DNA from: Paraburkholderia sp. FT54
GTDB lineage: Bacteria; Pseudomonadota; Gammaproteobacteria; Burkholderiales; Burkholderiaceae
Length of the DNA: 64,000 bases
NCBI RefSeq assembly: GCF_031585635.1
Contig: NZ_CP134195.1
Coordinates: 3,534,001-3,598,000, forward strand
Direction: 5' to 3'
In this document: positions 29,115 through 37,998 of the stretch, in pieces
Position numbering within the stretch: position 1 is the stretch's first letter
Layout of the letters: each line of letters starts with the position of its first letter
Translations under genes and position numbers: made by a program
Notes under the pieces: model-generated
Seen by the model: the letters and a program-made list of their open reading frames with translations, nothing else
Told to the model about the DNA's origin: nothing
Databases searched by the model: none

Positions 29115-29417
29115 ATGTCGGAAATCAACAAGGAGAGATTGATGTCGGATATCAAAACCGTCCTCGCGGACGCTGAAGATCTGCTGAAACAGGCTGCGAG
29201 CGCCACCGGCGAGCGCGCTTCGGAGCTTCGTGAAACGGCGCTGACGCGTCTGAAGCAGGCTAAGGAAAAGGCGGCCGACGTGCAGGTCGTGGTGGTCGAA
29301 AAAGGCAAGAAGGCGGCCCGCGCCACCGACGACTACGTGCATGAGCATCCGTGGGCATCCATCGGCATCGCCGCTGGCGCCGGTGTGCTGCTTGGGCTGT
29401 TGATCAACCGCAAGTAA
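29115..29417 (+). CDS. ElaB/YqjD/DUF883 family membrane-anchored protein
   Basis: A 100-residue protein with a long amphipathic alanine/lysine/glutamate-rich helix (residues 5-75), then the C-terminal DUF883 anchor: YVHEHPWASIGIAAGAGVLLGLLINRK, one membrane helix with GxxxG spacing and a basic end. E. coli relatives (YqjD, ElaB) sit in the inner membrane and bind ribosomes in stationary phase; that role here is by homology only. GGGGAG is placed seven bases before ATG 29115. It is the first of three small envelope genes in the same direction, parallel to yqjD-yqjE-yqjK in enterics. Confidence 0.88.
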   Translation: MSEINKERLMSDIKTVLADAEDLLKQAASATGERASELRETALTRLKQAKEKAADVQVVVVEKGKKAARATDDYVHEHPWASIGIAAGAGVLLGLLINRK

Positions 29418-29430
29418 CACTGGCGACGCC

Positions 29431-29493
29431 GCCGGACGTATCTCGTCCGGCACGCTAGCGAATCGGGTTGACCGGCGCACGCCTGGCCGGTCA
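29431..29493 (+). other. Two intercistronic hairpins after the yqjD-type gene
   Basis: GCCGGACG (29431-29438) pairs with CGTCCGGC (29444-29451), and TGACCGGC (29469-29476) pairs with GCCGGTCA (29486-29493), the latter followed by GCTTCTT. They may attenuate or process the transcript between the first and second gene. Confidence 0.45.
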
Positions 29494-29549
29494 GCTTCTT
29501 CTGGCGCGCGCTCGCGCCGGTTAGGCCTTCACGCGCAACGCCCAAAGCC

Positions 29550-29936
29550 ATGACGATCGAAACACAATCGCAGCGCGCGGAACATAGTCCGTTACGCCGC
29601 ATAATCGGCTCCGTGTTTGCCATTCTGCAAACGCGGCTGGAACTGGTCGGCATCGAACTCGCCGAAGAAAAGGACCGTTTGCTCGGCGTGCTGTTCCTCG
29701 GCCTTGCCGCCATGATGCTCGCTACCATGGCGCTGATCGCCCTCACGGCGCTGATCGCCATCGCCTTCTGGGACACTTACCGCTGGCAGGCGCTTGCCGG
29801 CATCACCGCGGTCTATGCGATTGCGGGATTAGCGTGTGCGCTGAAAGCGCGCAGCGGTTTGCGCAATGCGCCAATGGTGTTCGAAGCGACCATCGCCGAG
29901 TTCGAAAAAGACCGCGACGTGTTCCGCAAACCGTGA
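29550..29936 (+). CDS. YqjE-type (putative Actinobacteriophage holin III superfamily) membrane protein
   Basis: A 128-residue inner-membrane protein with two helices (about residues 45-70 and 76-97), flanked by a charged N-terminus with ILQTRLELVGIELAEEKDRL, the hallmark of the YqjE/phage-holin superfamily, and a charged tail. No prophage is near, so this is the housekeeping YqjE member, not a lysis gene. It lies between the yqjD-type gene and a DUF3318 gene, as in many proteobacteria. Function unknown; stress or envelope role likely. Confidence 0.85.
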   Translation: MTIETQSQRAEHSPLRRIIGSVFAILQTRLELVGIELAEEKDRLLGVLFLGLAAMMLATMALIALTALIAIAFWDTYRWQALAGITAVYAIAGLACALKARSGLRNAPMVFEATIAEFEKDRDVFRKP

Positions 29937-29938
29937 AC

Positions 29939-29971
29939 CGTAAGACGCAACGGCGCGCCGTGCGTCTTACG
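29939..29971. other. Perfect inverted repeat after the yqjE-type gene
   Basis: CGTAAGACGCA (29939-29949) and TGCGTCTTACG (29961-29971) form a perfect 11-bp stem with an 11-base GC-rich loop that is itself self-complementary. There is no T run, so it looks like a processing or stabilising hairpin rather than a terminator. Confidence 0.55.
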
Positions 29972-30034
29972 TGAAAAGCTCGCGCGAATTGCAGCGCCGT
30001 TCCACTGTCCCACCTTCACTGCCGCCGACACGCC

Positions 30035-30514
30035 ATGAGCCAGAACCACTCCGACACCGCGTTCCGTAACCAGCGCCACCAGGCCAAAGATCTGAGCGCG
30101 CCGCATTTGCGAGCACTGCGCAAGGAACTGCTGCTGGTGCGTGCGGATGTCGAGCGGATGGAACTCGCTCAGGCGACTATCGAGTTGCGGCAAGCAGTCA
30201 CACACTTCAGCTGGCTCAAGTTCGTCCTGCCGGGCTTCGGTGGCATGCGCGTCGGCAAGGGCTCGAAGGCGAGCTTCATCAACGCGGGCACCATCGGTGC
30301 ACTTCTGAAACAGTATCCGCTCATCAGTTCGATCGCCTCCATCGTTCTTGCCAAGCCACTGCGCGCCACCGTCGCAGCCGGCGCCAAACCTGTGCTCAAG
30401 TGGGGCAGCCTTGCGCTTGTCGGGTGGGAAGCCTATCGGATCTGGCAGCAGATGAAGCGAGATTCGGCTGCGTCAGCAGACGGCAGCGTTGAATCGACGG
30501 ATAGCGGTTATTGA
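30035..30514 (+). CDS. DUF3318-type hypothetical protein
   Basis: This 159-residue protein starts with a polar segment and LRALRKELLLVRADVERMELAQA, a helix resembling DUF3318 / YqjK-associated proteins. A basic loop follows, then alternating weakly hydrophobic stretches (ISSIASIVLAKPLRATVAAG, GSLALVGWEAYRIWQQM), suggesting membrane association. It is the last of the three small envelope genes. No enzymatic motif is present. Confidence 0.75.
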   Translation: MSQNHSDTAFRNQRHQAKDLSAPHLRALRKELLLVRADVERMELAQATIELRQAVTHFSWLKFVLPGFGGMRVGKGSKASFINAGTIGALLKQYPLISSIASIVLAKPLRATVAAGAKPVLKWGSLALVGWEAYRIWQQMKRDSAASADGSVESTDSGY

Positions 30515-30546
30515 GGCGTGACGCCGCGTGCCATTGCACCTGGTCG

Positions 30547-30975
30547 CTAGCTCGTGTTCCAGCACTCGCCGCTGGCGGGTGTCGAAACGCTTGTCCCGTT
30601 TTTATTGCCGCGTAATCCTGTTGCATCGAGCGTGAAAATGCCACATGTGTCGTCGCGCATCGGGCCGGACTCGCTCGGCGTTGCCTCAATCGCATAGCCA
30701 CCGTTTGCATCGTCCGCGGGCAGCACATGCAGGCGATAGACAGGCGTGCCGAATTGCGGCGCCTGATCGAGCCCCGGTGGCAATGTCGGTGCGCTGTCGC
30801 TTGCCGCTGCCTCGACAAATTGAGCCGCGCGATAGAGCGCGGACGCCGCGTCGATTCGATGAGTTCGCGCAACATGGCTGCGATACGACGGCACGGCAAA
30901 GACTGCCAGCGTGGCGGCAATCGCTAGCGTAATCATCAACTCGAGCAGCGTGAACGCGGATGTATGCGGCTTCAT
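30547..30975 (-). CDS. Type IV minor pilin, PilE-like
   Basis: A type IV pilin-like protein of 142 residues. The N-terminus MKPHTSAFTLLELMITLAI is a prepilin leader followed by the hydrophobic pilin helix, with the glutamate at +5. The residue before the expected cut is alanine (SA-FTLLE), not the usual glycine, so processing may be slow or altered. Cysteines near residues 113 and 138 (DDTCGIF, GECWNTS) could form the C-terminal disulfide loop. GGAGG is six bases before ATG 30975. Last gene of the fimT-pilV-pilW-pilX-pilE cluster. Confidence 0.85.
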   Translation of the reverse strand: MKPHTSAFTLLELMITLAIAATLAVFAVPSYRSHVARTHRIDAASALYRAAQFVEAAASDSAPTLPPGLDQAPQFGTPVYRLHVLPADDANGGYAIEATPSESGPMRDDTCGIFTLDATGLRGNKNGTSVSTPASGECWNTS

Positions 30976-30985
30976 GATGCCTCCG

Positions 30986-31489
30986 TCAAAATGGCCTGGC
31001 GGCAACGCGGCGCCAATGACGTTCGACCTTCTCTCCGTCGATCACCAGTTCCATCTGCAACCACACCTGCGACTCGCTGGTCTGGCCGAAGCCGCGCGAA
31101 GTCAATAAATACGCTCGCGCATCGGCGCGAGTGGCGAGACGCCAGGCCTCGATCAGACATTGCGGCGCGCGCAGCGATCCGGGCCATTGCGCCACCGGCG
31201 TGACGGCGCCTGCGTCGAACGCGGCTGCGAGTTTCCATTGCGTCGGCTCGCCGGATGCGACCGGCAGCGGCACAGCTGTCTGCACGCCGGCAGCCGCAAT
31301 GACGCTGCGGGCGCACAAAGTCAGCGCCGAATCCGCGGCATGGAAAGCCTGCAAATACTCGCGGACGTTGCTGGTGCCACGCGCTGCCGCGAGCGATGTC
31401 TCGAACCAAGCCGCGGAAGTGGCCAGCATCATCGCTGAAATCAGCAGGACGATCGGCAGGACCATGCCGTGCTGCCGAGCGCGTGACAT
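30986..31489 (-). CDS. pilX: Type IV pilus assembly protein PilX-like
   Basis: A 167-residue PilX-type minor pilin. The N-terminus MSRARQHGMVLPIVLLISAMML has the PilX pattern G-M-V-L-P, lacking the +5 glutamate of other pilins, as is normal for PilX/GspK-like subunits. The rest is the PilX N-terminal and C-terminal region (ARGTSNVREYLQAFHAADSAL). ATG 31489 was chosen because it opens this leader; the longer frame is out of family. It lies between pilW and the pilE-like gene, 10 bases from the latter. Confidence 0.85.
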   Translation of the reverse strand: MSRARQHGMVLPIVLLISAMMLATSAAWFETSLAAARGTSNVREYLQAFHAADSALTLCARSVIAAAGVQTAVPLPVASGEPTQWKLAAAFDAGAVTPVAQWPGSLRAPQCLIEAWRLATRADARAYLLTSRGFGQTSESQVWLQMELVIDGEKVERHWRRVAARPF

Positions 31490-31593
31490 GTGGCGCTTCG
31501 TTTGGCGAGGCTTTGCCCGGTTTGCCAGGTGATCGTGGCGTCGAACGCGCTTTCCGTCCGTGCGGGCCGGCTGGCCTGCCATGCGTCGTATCG

Positions 31594-32406
31594 TCACAGC
31601 GAATCCTCCACGTGGTTGCGTATCGCCACACGCCGGGAGAACGCCTGGTGCGGCCGTGAATCGGCAGCGAGAACACTCACGCCGTCGCAATCGACATAGC
31701 GTGGACGGTGCTGCCCCTGCGGCGCGCCGCGCACGAGCACGCAGAGATCGACGGCGACGATCTTCGCCCATTGATCGGCCATCATGGCCGACGCGTCGAT
31801 GGCGGCCTGGCCGCCGGCCACCCAGTACTTGATCCGCACGCGTTCAACACCTTCGACCAGCGGTTGCGCGGCCCCCGTCTTGCCGTTGCCCTCGCAATAA
31901 AGCTCCGGCTCACCGGTCGAACCGCTGACCCTCGCGAAATACCGGTTGACGACCAGCACGCCCTGGTCGCCGAGCGCGGCGCTGCTCCCTGTCACGGCTT
32001 GACCGAGGCAGTCGGTTGTTTGCCCGTTGGTCGACGGCCATGTCGAGACGTTGTCACCGACATAGCGGACGGCGACACCGTCCGAGTGACTGGGCAAGGT
32101 CTCACACGCTAGGCTATCTTCGGCGCCGGTCGGGCGGCCACCCGAGCATCCGAACATCGGCGGGGGACCGTTATATCGCGCGACGTCCGCCGGTACGAAG
32201 CCGGCCATTTGCAGTTGCTGGCCAATCAGCGTCAGCGCGGTCAGACCGGCTTCGCGAATCCGCATCGAATCGCTCGCATGTTCGAATGCGCTCCGCTGCG
32301 TCGTGTAGAGCGAGACGGCACCCGCAGTCACCAGCAGCCCCAGCGCCATGGCGATCACGAATTCGACCAGGGTATGGCCATACTCAGGATTCGAACGTTG
32401 CATCAT
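31594..32406 (-). CDS. pilW: Type IV pilus assembly protein PilW-like
   Basis: A PilW-type minor pilin of 270 residues. The prepilin motif reads GHTLVEFVIAMALGLLV, with glutamate at +5 but histidine at +1, which is rare. The soluble domain contains ALTLIGQQLQMAGFVPAD and AVRYVGDN, as in PilW. The first ATG of a doublet at 32406 overlaps the pilV stop by four bases; 32403 is the alternative. The downstream pilX gene begins 104 bases after its stop. Confidence 0.85.
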   Translation of the reverse strand: MMQRSNPEYGHTLVEFVIAMALGLLVTAGAVSLYTTQRSAFEHASDSMRIREAGLTALTLIGQQLQMAGFVPADVARYNGPPPMFGCSGGRPTGAEDSLACETLPSHSDGVAVRYVGDNVSTWPSTNGQTTDCLGQAVTGSSAALGDQGVLVVNRYFARVSGSTGEPELYCEGNGKTGAAQPLVEGVERVRIKYWVAGGQAAIDASAMMADQWAKIVAVDLCVLVRGAPQGQHRPRYVDCDGVSVLAADSRPHQAFSRRVAIRNHVEDSL

Positions 32407-32849
32407 TTCGCAAACGCCAGCACGACGCATGACGAGCCCACGGGAAGATCCGCTCCGCCGCACGACGCGGGCTTGTCGATGACATCGTCGGAATGCGGCA
32501 TGTCGAGCAATGATGTCCATGTCACGCGCGCAGCCGATACACCACCGTTGTCTCCCACCGAGGCTTCGCCATGCGGCAAGAGTACCGTTGCCCGTGCGCT
32601 CCATTGCCTGATTGCGGAGTCGCCACCAGAGGGTACGCACATCGCCTCCGCGACGGAATCAGCTATCCAGGCGGCATGTTCGCGCATGGACATCGCGCGT
32701 GCCTCGCGTGCGGTCCACAACTGACCGGCGATCAAACCCAGTGCGGTGACCGCCATCAACGCGACAGCCAGCATGACCTCGACCAATGAGCTGCCGCCAC
32801 ACTTCGACTCGCTTCGGCGCGAGTGCTGGCTCCGCGAATATCGGCTCAT
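32403..32849 (-). CDS. pilV: Type IV pilus modification protein PilV-like
   Basis: A PilV-type minor pilin of 148 residues. The prepilin site is GGSSLVEVMLAVALMAV (glutamate at +5), preceded by a long basic leader of about 18 residues. The soluble part is short and ends SCVVLAFAK. ATG 32849 overlaps the fimT stop by four bases (ATGA), and its own stop overlaps the pilW start likewise, so fimT-pilV-pilW are translationally coupled. Minor pilins of this set prime pilus assembly in the inner membrane. Confidence 0.85.
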   Translation of the reverse strand: MSRYSRSQHSRRSESKCGGSSLVEVMLAVALMAVTALGLIAGQLWTAREARAMSMREHAAWIADSVAEAMCVPSGGDSAIRQWSARATVLLPHGEASVGDNGGVSAARVTWTSLLDMPHSDDVIDKPASCGGADLPVGSSCVVLAFAK

Positions 32850-33406
32850 GACGCCGCTCCGCATGCGCCCTCGACAATCCGCGCGCGACCGCCGGCTGCG
32901 ATACGAATGCAGCGTCGCCACTTGTCCCCTTGCGTCGCCCTCGACGGCGTACGCGGCGCGATATCAAAACTGCGAAAGGTGCCGATCAATTGCCCCGCCG
33001 GCGGCGTGAACGTGAGATTCGTCTGCGTGCCAACGATGCTCACGGCCGCAAGCAGAGGTTGCGCGCGCAATAGCGACAACGTGCCGCCCCGATCGGCCAT
33101 GACGGCCCAACCGCACGACCAGTCAGCGACGCCGTGACCGCACGGCTGCCCCGCGGCAAGACAATGCCGCGCGGCGTCGATCCGGCACACGATGACGCGT
33201 GTGCCCCGGCGCAAGGCTTCACTGCGCGCATAAGCGAGCGTCGAGGCAAGCGCCTTCGCGCGGGCGTCGACCTGATCGCGCGCGTACCACGCTACGAACG
33301 ACGGCGTGGCCATCACGGCGATGACCGCGAGCAGCGCAACCACGGCTAGCGTTTCAACGAGCGTGAAGCCGCGCCAGCGCGGCGGATGGACAGCATTCCG
33401 TTTCAT
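32846..33406 (-). CDS. fimT: Type IV minor pilin FimT/GspH-like
   Basis: A 186-residue pseudopilin of the FimT/GspH type and first gene of the minor-pilin operon. The prepilin motif RGFTLVETLAVVALLAV is canonical (glycine at -1, phenylalanine at +1, glutamate at +5). The GspH domain follows: LASTLAYARSEALRRGTRVIVCR and WAVMADR. ATG 33406 (MKRNAVHPP) has AGGG about seven bases upstream; ATG 33412 is two codons earlier. Cysteines near residues 59 and 69 may pair. Confidence 0.87.
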   Translation of the reverse strand: MKRNAVHPPRWRGFTLVETLAVVALLAVIAVMATPSFVAWYARDQVDARAKALASTLAYARSEALRRGTRVIVCRIDAARHCLAAGQPCGHGVADWSCGWAVMADRGGTLSLLRAQPLLAAVSIVGTQTNLTFTPPAGQLIGTFRSFDIAPRTPSRATQGDKWRRCIRIAAGGRARIVEGACGAAS

Positions 33407-33616
33407 CTGCATCCCTGATCGATTCGAAGAATGCAGCCAATCTAGCGATTTGCAAACCGCTCAACAATCGGCCGAATGGCCAGGTGGCACTCAGACGCTA
33501 TCCCGCGCAAGAATGCACGCGACGAACCATAACGGCAGCGGGGGATACAGATGCAGATACGCGAAACAACGCGGGAGAAAACGGCGACTCAAACGCGACG
33601 CGAGATGCGGCTACGT

Positions 33617-34099
33617 TCAGCGTTTGCGGGAAGGCTTGGGAGGGGAAGAGGCGCGGCGGAATTCTTCGATCACGTCTTCGAACTCGGAGACGTCTTCGAA
33701 GCGCCGGTAGACGGAAGCGAAACGAACGTAAGCAATGGTATCGAGCGCACGCAATTCGTTCATCACGAGTTCGCCAAGGCGCTCGCTGCGTACTTCGCGC
33801 TCGCCGCTGCCGAGCAACTGATACTCGATGCGGGCAACCGCCGCGTCGATCGCGTCCGCTGCCACCGGGCGCTTGCGCAGCGCCAGTTGCATGCTCGCGA
33901 CGATCTTGCGGCGGTCGAATTCAGTGCGGCTGCCGTCCTTCTTGACGACCGACGGCAACGCCAGCTCGACCCGCTCATACGTCGTGAAACGTTTGTCGCA
34001 GGCCGGGCAGCGGCGGCGCCGGCGAATCGTCGCGCCGTCTTCGGATACGCGCGAGTCGACCACTTGCGTATCGGCGTGACGGCAGAAGGGGCAGTGCAT
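33617..34099 (-). CDS. nrdR: Transcriptional repressor NrdR
   Basis: NrdR represses ribonucleotide reductase genes when dATP is abundant. The 160-residue protein has the N-terminal zinc ribbon (CPFCRHADT and [12 protein letters not shown], residues 3-42) and the ATP-cone domain ([20 protein letters not shown] onward). Length and motifs are standard apart from a slightly extended basic tail ([10 protein letters not shown]). It starts six bases after the glyA stop, the usual glyA-nrdR arrangement in this group. Confidence 0.96.
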   Translation of the reverse strand: MHCPFCRHADTQVVDSRVSEDGATIRRRRRCPACDKRFTTYERVELALPSVVKKDGSRTEFDRRKIVASMQLALRKRPVAADAIDAAVARIEYQLLGSGEREVRSERLGELVMNELRALDTIAYVRFASVYRRFEDVSEFEDVIEEFRRASSPPKPSRKR

Positions 34100-34105
34100 G
34101 GCGGC

Positions 34106-35353
34106 TTAGCGGTAAACCGGGAAGCGCTGGGTAAGCTCAGCGACTTGCGCGCGCACACGTTCGATCGTGGCGGCGTCTTCCGGGTTGTCCAGCACGTCGG
34201 CGATCAGGTTAGCCACCTGCTCGGCTTCCTTGACGCCGAAGCCGCGCGTGGTCATGGCCGGCGAGCCGAGACGCACGCCGCTCGTCACGAACGGTTTTTC
34301 CGGATCGTTCGGAATCGCGTTCTTGTTGACGGTGATGTGAGCGGCGCCGAGCGCAGCTTCCGCAGCCTTGCCGGTGATCTTCTTCGCGCGCAGGTCGACG
34401 AGCATCACGTGGCTCTCAGTGCGTCCCGAGACGATGCGCAGACCGCGTTTGACCAGCGTCTCAGCCAGCACGCGCGCGTTTTCGACGACTTGCTGCTGAT
34501 ACTGCTTGAACTCCGGCGACAGCGCCTCCTTGAAGGCGACGGCCTTGCCGGCGATCACGTGCATCAGCGGACCACCTTGAATGCCCGGGAAGATCGCCGA
34601 GTTGATCTGCTTCTCGAACTCAGCCTTCATCAGGATCACGCCGCCGCGCGGGCCACGCAGGCTCTTGTGCGTGGTGGTGGTGACGAAATCGGCGTGCGGC
34701 ACCGGGTTCGGATACACGCCCGCGGCGATCAGACCGGCGTAATGCGCCATGTCGACCATGAAGTACGCGCCGACCGACTTGGCGATTTTCGACATGCGTT
34801 CGAAATCGATACGCAGCGAGAACGCGGAAGCGCCCGCCACGATCAGCTTCGGCTTGTGTTCCTGAGCGAGCTTTTCCGCAGCGTCGTAGTCGATGTCCTC
34901 GGCCTCGTTCAGGCCGTAGCTGACCACGTTGAACCACTTGCCCGACATGTTGACCGGCGAACCGTGCGTGAGGTGGCCACCGTGCGCCAGGCTCATGCCC
35001 ATGATCGTGTCGCCCGGCTTGAGCATGGCGAAGAACACGCCTTGATTCGCCTGCGAGCCGGAGTTCGGCTGCACGTTGGCGGCTTCGGCGCCGAACAGCT
35101 GTTTCACGCGGTCGATCGCCAGTTGCTCGGCGATGTCGACATACTCGCAGCCGCCGTAGTAGCGCTTGCCCGGATACCCTTCAGCGTATTTGTTCGTGAG
35201 TTGCGAGCCTTGCGCCGCCATGACAGCCGGGCTCGTGTAGTTTTCCGACGCGATCAGTTCGATGTGCTCTTCCTGACGGCGGTTTTCCTGCTCGATGACC
35301 TTCCAGAGTTCAGGATCGACGTTGGCGATGGTGCTTTGGGCTCTGTCAAACAT
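34106..35353 (-). CDS. glyA: Serine hydroxymethyltransferase
   Basis: This cytoplasmic PLP enzyme converts serine and tetrahydrofolate to glycine and methylene-tetrahydrofolate. It is 415 residues long, as expected. PLP lysine lies in [15 protein letters not shown] near residue 229; [15 protein letters not shown] near 36 and YYGGCEYVD near 65 are family signatures. The ATG at 35353 opens [16 protein letters not shown], the normal N-terminus. It is the first gene of glyA-nrdR, divergent from a YdfG-type gene over a 516-bp gap. Confidence 0.97.
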   Translation of the reverse strand: MFDRAQSTIANVDPELWKVIEQENRRQEEHIELIASENYTSPAVMAAQGSQLTNKYAEGYPGKRYYGGCEYVDIAEQLAIDRVKQLFGAEAANVQPNSGSQANQGVFFAMLKPGDTIMGMSLAHGGHLTHGSPVNMSGKWFNVVSYGLNEAEDIDYDAAEKLAQEHKPKLIVAGASAFSLRIDFERMSKIAKSVGAYFMVDMAHYAGLIAAGVYPNPVPHADFVTTTTHKSLRGPRGGVILMKAEFEKQINSAIFPGIQGGPLMHVIAGKAVAFKEALSPEFKQYQQQVVENARVLAETLVKRGLRIVSGRTESHVMLVDLRAKKITGKAAEAALGAAHITVNKNAIPNDPEKPFVTSGVRLGSPAMTTRGFGVKEAEQVANLIADVLDNPEDAATIERVRAQVAELTQRFPVYR

Positions 35354-35869
35354 ACGGATTCCGTTGAATGTGTTCAGGTTGACCGGATTGTGCGCCGAAT
35401 CTTGCGTAGAGGGTACGCAGCGCTGCTGGCGGCTGGGCCAGCCCTGACGTGGCGGATGGAGAGTCGCCGCACACGCGAGGCAGGACAGCCACCGTCAGCG
35501 CAGATCAATGCGCGCGGATCACGGCTGCCCAGGCGAACGGCAAAACGGCACCCTGCGCTTCACGGTGGGTTGTTCCACCTTGAACCCGATTGCTTGAACC
35601 GGTTCTATCGCCAGTCACGCAGGGACGAGCGCGTTAGTTTATTGGAAGAGGATCGAATAGGCAACCGGCGTCCGGCCGCCGCCGCGCATGCCCGCCGGGC
35701 GGTCCGCAACGCCGTCCAGTGCAGCGCACAAACATCTGACGAAATTCTTACGGAAACCCGCTGTGCGTCCCTGCCACGGCCCCTCGTGCGCCTGGTTCAT
35801 CCTTGCCGCAGCGCCGCAATGGAAGTAGGCTTGGGGCCTTTCTCTTTCACCAGCCAGGGAACCACTGCA
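35354..35869. other. Divergent intergenic region between glyA and the YdfG-type gene
   Basis: This 516-bp region is GC-rich and holds promoters for both directions. A short inverted repeat (GGCTG/CAGCC around 35430-35445) is present. I looked for a glycine riboswitch or similar leader of glyA and could not recognise conserved elements. Open frames crossing this region are shadows of the flanking genes. Confidence 0.45.
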
Positions 35870-36616
35870 ATGATCGTATTCGTCACCGGAGCGTCCGCGG
35901 GATTCGGCGCCGCTATCGCTCGCGCCTTCGTCAAGGGCGGCCATCGTGTCGTCGCCACCGCGCGCCGCAAGGACCGTCTGCAGCAACTCGCCGATGAACT
36001 CGGCGACGCGCTTCTGCCGTATGAACTCGACGTCCGCGACCGCGCCGCCGTCGAAGCCGTGCCGGCCTCGCTGCCGGCGGATTTCGCCGCAATCGACGTG
36101 CTGGTCAACAATGCCGGCCTTGCGCTCGGCACCGAGCCCGCGCAAAAAGCGAGTCTTGACGAATGGAACACCATGATCGAGACCAACTGCACGGGGCTCG
36201 TTCAGGTCACTCACGCCTTCCTGCCCGGCATGGTGGAACGTAACCGCGGCCACATCTTCAACCTGGGCTCGGTGGCCGGCCGCTGGCCGTACGCGGGCGG
36301 CAACGTGTATGGGGCCACCAAGGCATTCGTGCGTCAATTCAGCCTGAATCTGCGCGCCGATCTGGCCGGCACCGCGCTTCGCGTGACCGACATCGAGCCG
36401 GGCCTGTGCGGCGGCACCGAGTTCTCGAACGTCCGTTTCCGCGGCGACGACGAAAAAGCCGGCAAAGTGTATGAAAACGTGCAGCCGCTGACCGCCGAAG
36501 ACATCGCTGATTCGATCTACTGGATCGCCACGCGCCCGGCGCACGTCAATATCAACACGATCGAGCTGATGCCGGTGGCTCAATCGTTCGCCGGATTGTC
36601 CATTCATCGCGGCTGA
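35870..36616 (+). CDS. ydfG: Short-chain dehydrogenase, YdfG type
   Basis: A cytoplasmic NADP-dependent SDR of 248 residues. The N-terminal TGASAGFGAAIAR is the nucleotide loop, VLVNNAGLALG the structural NNAG motif, and the catalytic Ser, Tyr and Lys are in NLGSVAGRWPYAGGNVYGATKAF. CGGTEFSNVRFRGDD after DIEPGL is typical of the YdfG 3-hydroxy acid / allo-threonine dehydrogenase subgroup. The frame is open far upstream over glyA antisense; ATG 35870, with AGGGA nine bases before it, is the true start. Confidence 0.9.
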   Translation: MIVFVTGASAGFGAAIARAFVKGGHRVVATARRKDRLQQLADELGDALLPYELDVRDRAAVEAVPASLPADFAAIDVLVNNAGLALGTEPAQKASLDEWNTMIETNCTGLVQVTHAFLPGMVERNRGHIFNLGSVAGRWPYAGGNVYGATKAFVRQFSLNLRADLAGTALRVTDIEPGLCGGTEFSNVRFRGDDEKAGKVYENVQPLTAEDIADSIYWIATRPAHVNINTIELMPVAQSFAGLSIHRG

Positions 36617-36684
36617 AAGCCCGCCGGACGGGGCACACATCTTGAAACAGACCTGCGGGTGTGCGTTCCGGTAAAATGCGCCGC

Positions 36685-37155
36685 ATGAATATGTCGACCA
36701 GCCAGCCCGGCACGGAAATCGGGTACACGTGGCCCATTCGCGTGTACTACGAAGATACCGACGCCGGCGGCATCGTGTTTTACGCGAACTACCTGAAGTT
36801 TTTTGAACGGGCGCGCACCGAATGGCTGCGCGTGTGCGGCGTCGACCAGAATCGGCTTGCGGACGAAACGGGCGCGATTTTCGTCGTCCGCAGCACCGCG
36901 GTCGATTATCGGGCGCCGGCCCGGCTCGACGACGTGGTCAACGTGATCAGCCGGATCGAGCGTCTCGGCAGAGCATCGGTCGACTTCGTGCAGGAAGCGT
37001 GGCGTGACGGCACGCTGCTTGCTACCGGTTCCATCCGGGTCGGCTGCGTGGACCGCATTGCGCTGCGGCCGGCCGCGATTCCTCCGTCAGTACTCGCGGC
37101 GTTGCGTCGCGGGCCGGGCGTGAGCGACAGCCACGTGTCAACGGACAATGACTGA
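36685..37155 (+). CDS. ybgC: Tol-Pal system acyl-CoA thioesterase YbgC
   Basis: A hot-dog-fold thioesterase encoded at the head of the tol-pal operon. YYEDTDAGGIVFYANYLKFFERARTEWL is conserved, including the catalytic aspartate of the 4-hydroxybenzoyl-CoA thioesterase type. The protein is about 156 residues long. The start is ambiguous: ATGs at 36676, 36685 and 36691 are in frame. A TAAAAT hexamer at 36672-36677 would place transcription start at about 36684, favouring 36685 and a leaderless or nearly leaderless message. tolQ follows after 155 bases containing a small CCCCGT/ACGGGG hairpin (37157-37172). Confidence 0.92.
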   Translation: MNMSTSQPGTEIGYTWPIRVYYEDTDAGGIVFYANYLKFFERARTEWLRVCGVDQNRLADETGAIFVVRSTAVDYRAPARLDDVVNVISRIERLGRASVDFVQEAWRDGTLLATGSIRVGCVDRIALRPAAIPPSVLAALRRGPGVSDSHVSTDND

Positions 37156-37310
37156 ACCCCGTTGTTACGGGGCCAGTGAACTCGTAACGATCAAGCAACA
37201 CAAAGCATGGTTCGGCTTGCAATATCGCCGATGCTTCCGTTTTGCTCACGGCAAGCTTCGAGTGACCTTTCAGCCGGACGCCCCCTTCCGGGACGTTAAA
37301 ACGAACCTTT

Positions 37311-37988
37311 ATGAACACTACACAAGATCTGTCGATCGTTTCACTCGTACTCAACGCGAGCCTGCTGGCGCAGGCTGTCATGGCTCTGCTGCTGTTGTTG
37401 TCGCTGCTGTCGTGGACTTTCATCTTCCGCAAGTGGTTTGCGATCCGCCGGGCGCGCGCGCAAACTGAGCGTTTCGAACGCGATTTCTGGTCGGGCGGCG
37501 ACCTGCAGGCGCTCTATCAGAGCGCCGCGAACAACCGCCACACGATCGGCGCGCTGGAACGGATTTTCGAGTCCGGCATGCGCGAATTCCTGAAAGGCAA
37601 GGAAAAACGCCTGAACGATTCGGGCGCGATTCTCGACGGCGCACGGCGCGCCATGCGTGCCGCGTTCCAGCGTGAAATGGACGTGCTCGAAGCCAATCTC
37701 GCGTTTCTCGCGTCGGTCGGCTCGGTCAGCCCGTATATCGGTCTGTTCGGCACGGTGTGGGGGATCATGAATGCGTTCCGCGGCCTCGCCAACGTGCAGC
37801 AGGCCACGCTGGCCAACGTCGCGCCGGGCATCGCCGAAGCGCTGACCGCCACCGCGATCGGCCTGTTCGCCGCGATTCCGGCCGTGGTTGCCTACAACCG
37901 CTACGCGCACGACATCGACCGTCTGGCAATCCGCTTCGAGACTTTCATCGAAGAGTTCTCGAACATCCTGCAGCGCCAGGCACAGTAA
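37311..37988 (+). CDS. tolQ: Tol-Pal system protein TolQ
   Basis: TolQ is the MotA/ExbB-type inner-membrane protein that, with TolR, uses the proton gradient to energise TolA during envelope constriction. The 225-residue protein has three membrane helices: about residues 15-40, 130-155 (YIGLFGTVWGIMNAF) and 170-195 (ALTATAIGLFAAIPAVVAYNRY). The threonines and proline expected in helices 2 and 3 are present. The ATG at 37311 fits the family N-terminus. tolR starts 10 bases after its stop. Confidence 0.96.
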   Translation: MNTTQDLSIVSLVLNASLLAQAVMALLLLLSLLSWTFIFRKWFAIRRARAQTERFERDFWSGGDLQALYQSAANNRHTIGALERIFESGMREFLKGKEKRLNDSGAILDGARRAMRAAFQREMDVLEANLAFLASVGSVSPYIGLFGTVWGIMNAFRGLANVQQATLANVAPGIAEALTATAIGLFAAIPAVVAYNRYAHDIDRLAIRFETFIEEFSNILQRQAQ

Positions 37989-37998
37989 GGAGTCCACG

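Noticed and set aside
29550..29936. Phage holin indicating a prophage
   Set aside because: No other phage gene is near; the sequence and neighbours fit the chromosomal YqjE family.
35354..35640. Glycine or other riboswitch before glyA
   Set aside because: No conserved riboswitch core could be recognised in the leader on the glyA strand.
33551..36616. Single very long plus-strand frame of 1021 codons
   Set aside because: It runs antisense through nrdR and glyA; only its last part (from 35870) is a real gene, the YdfG-type dehydrogenase.
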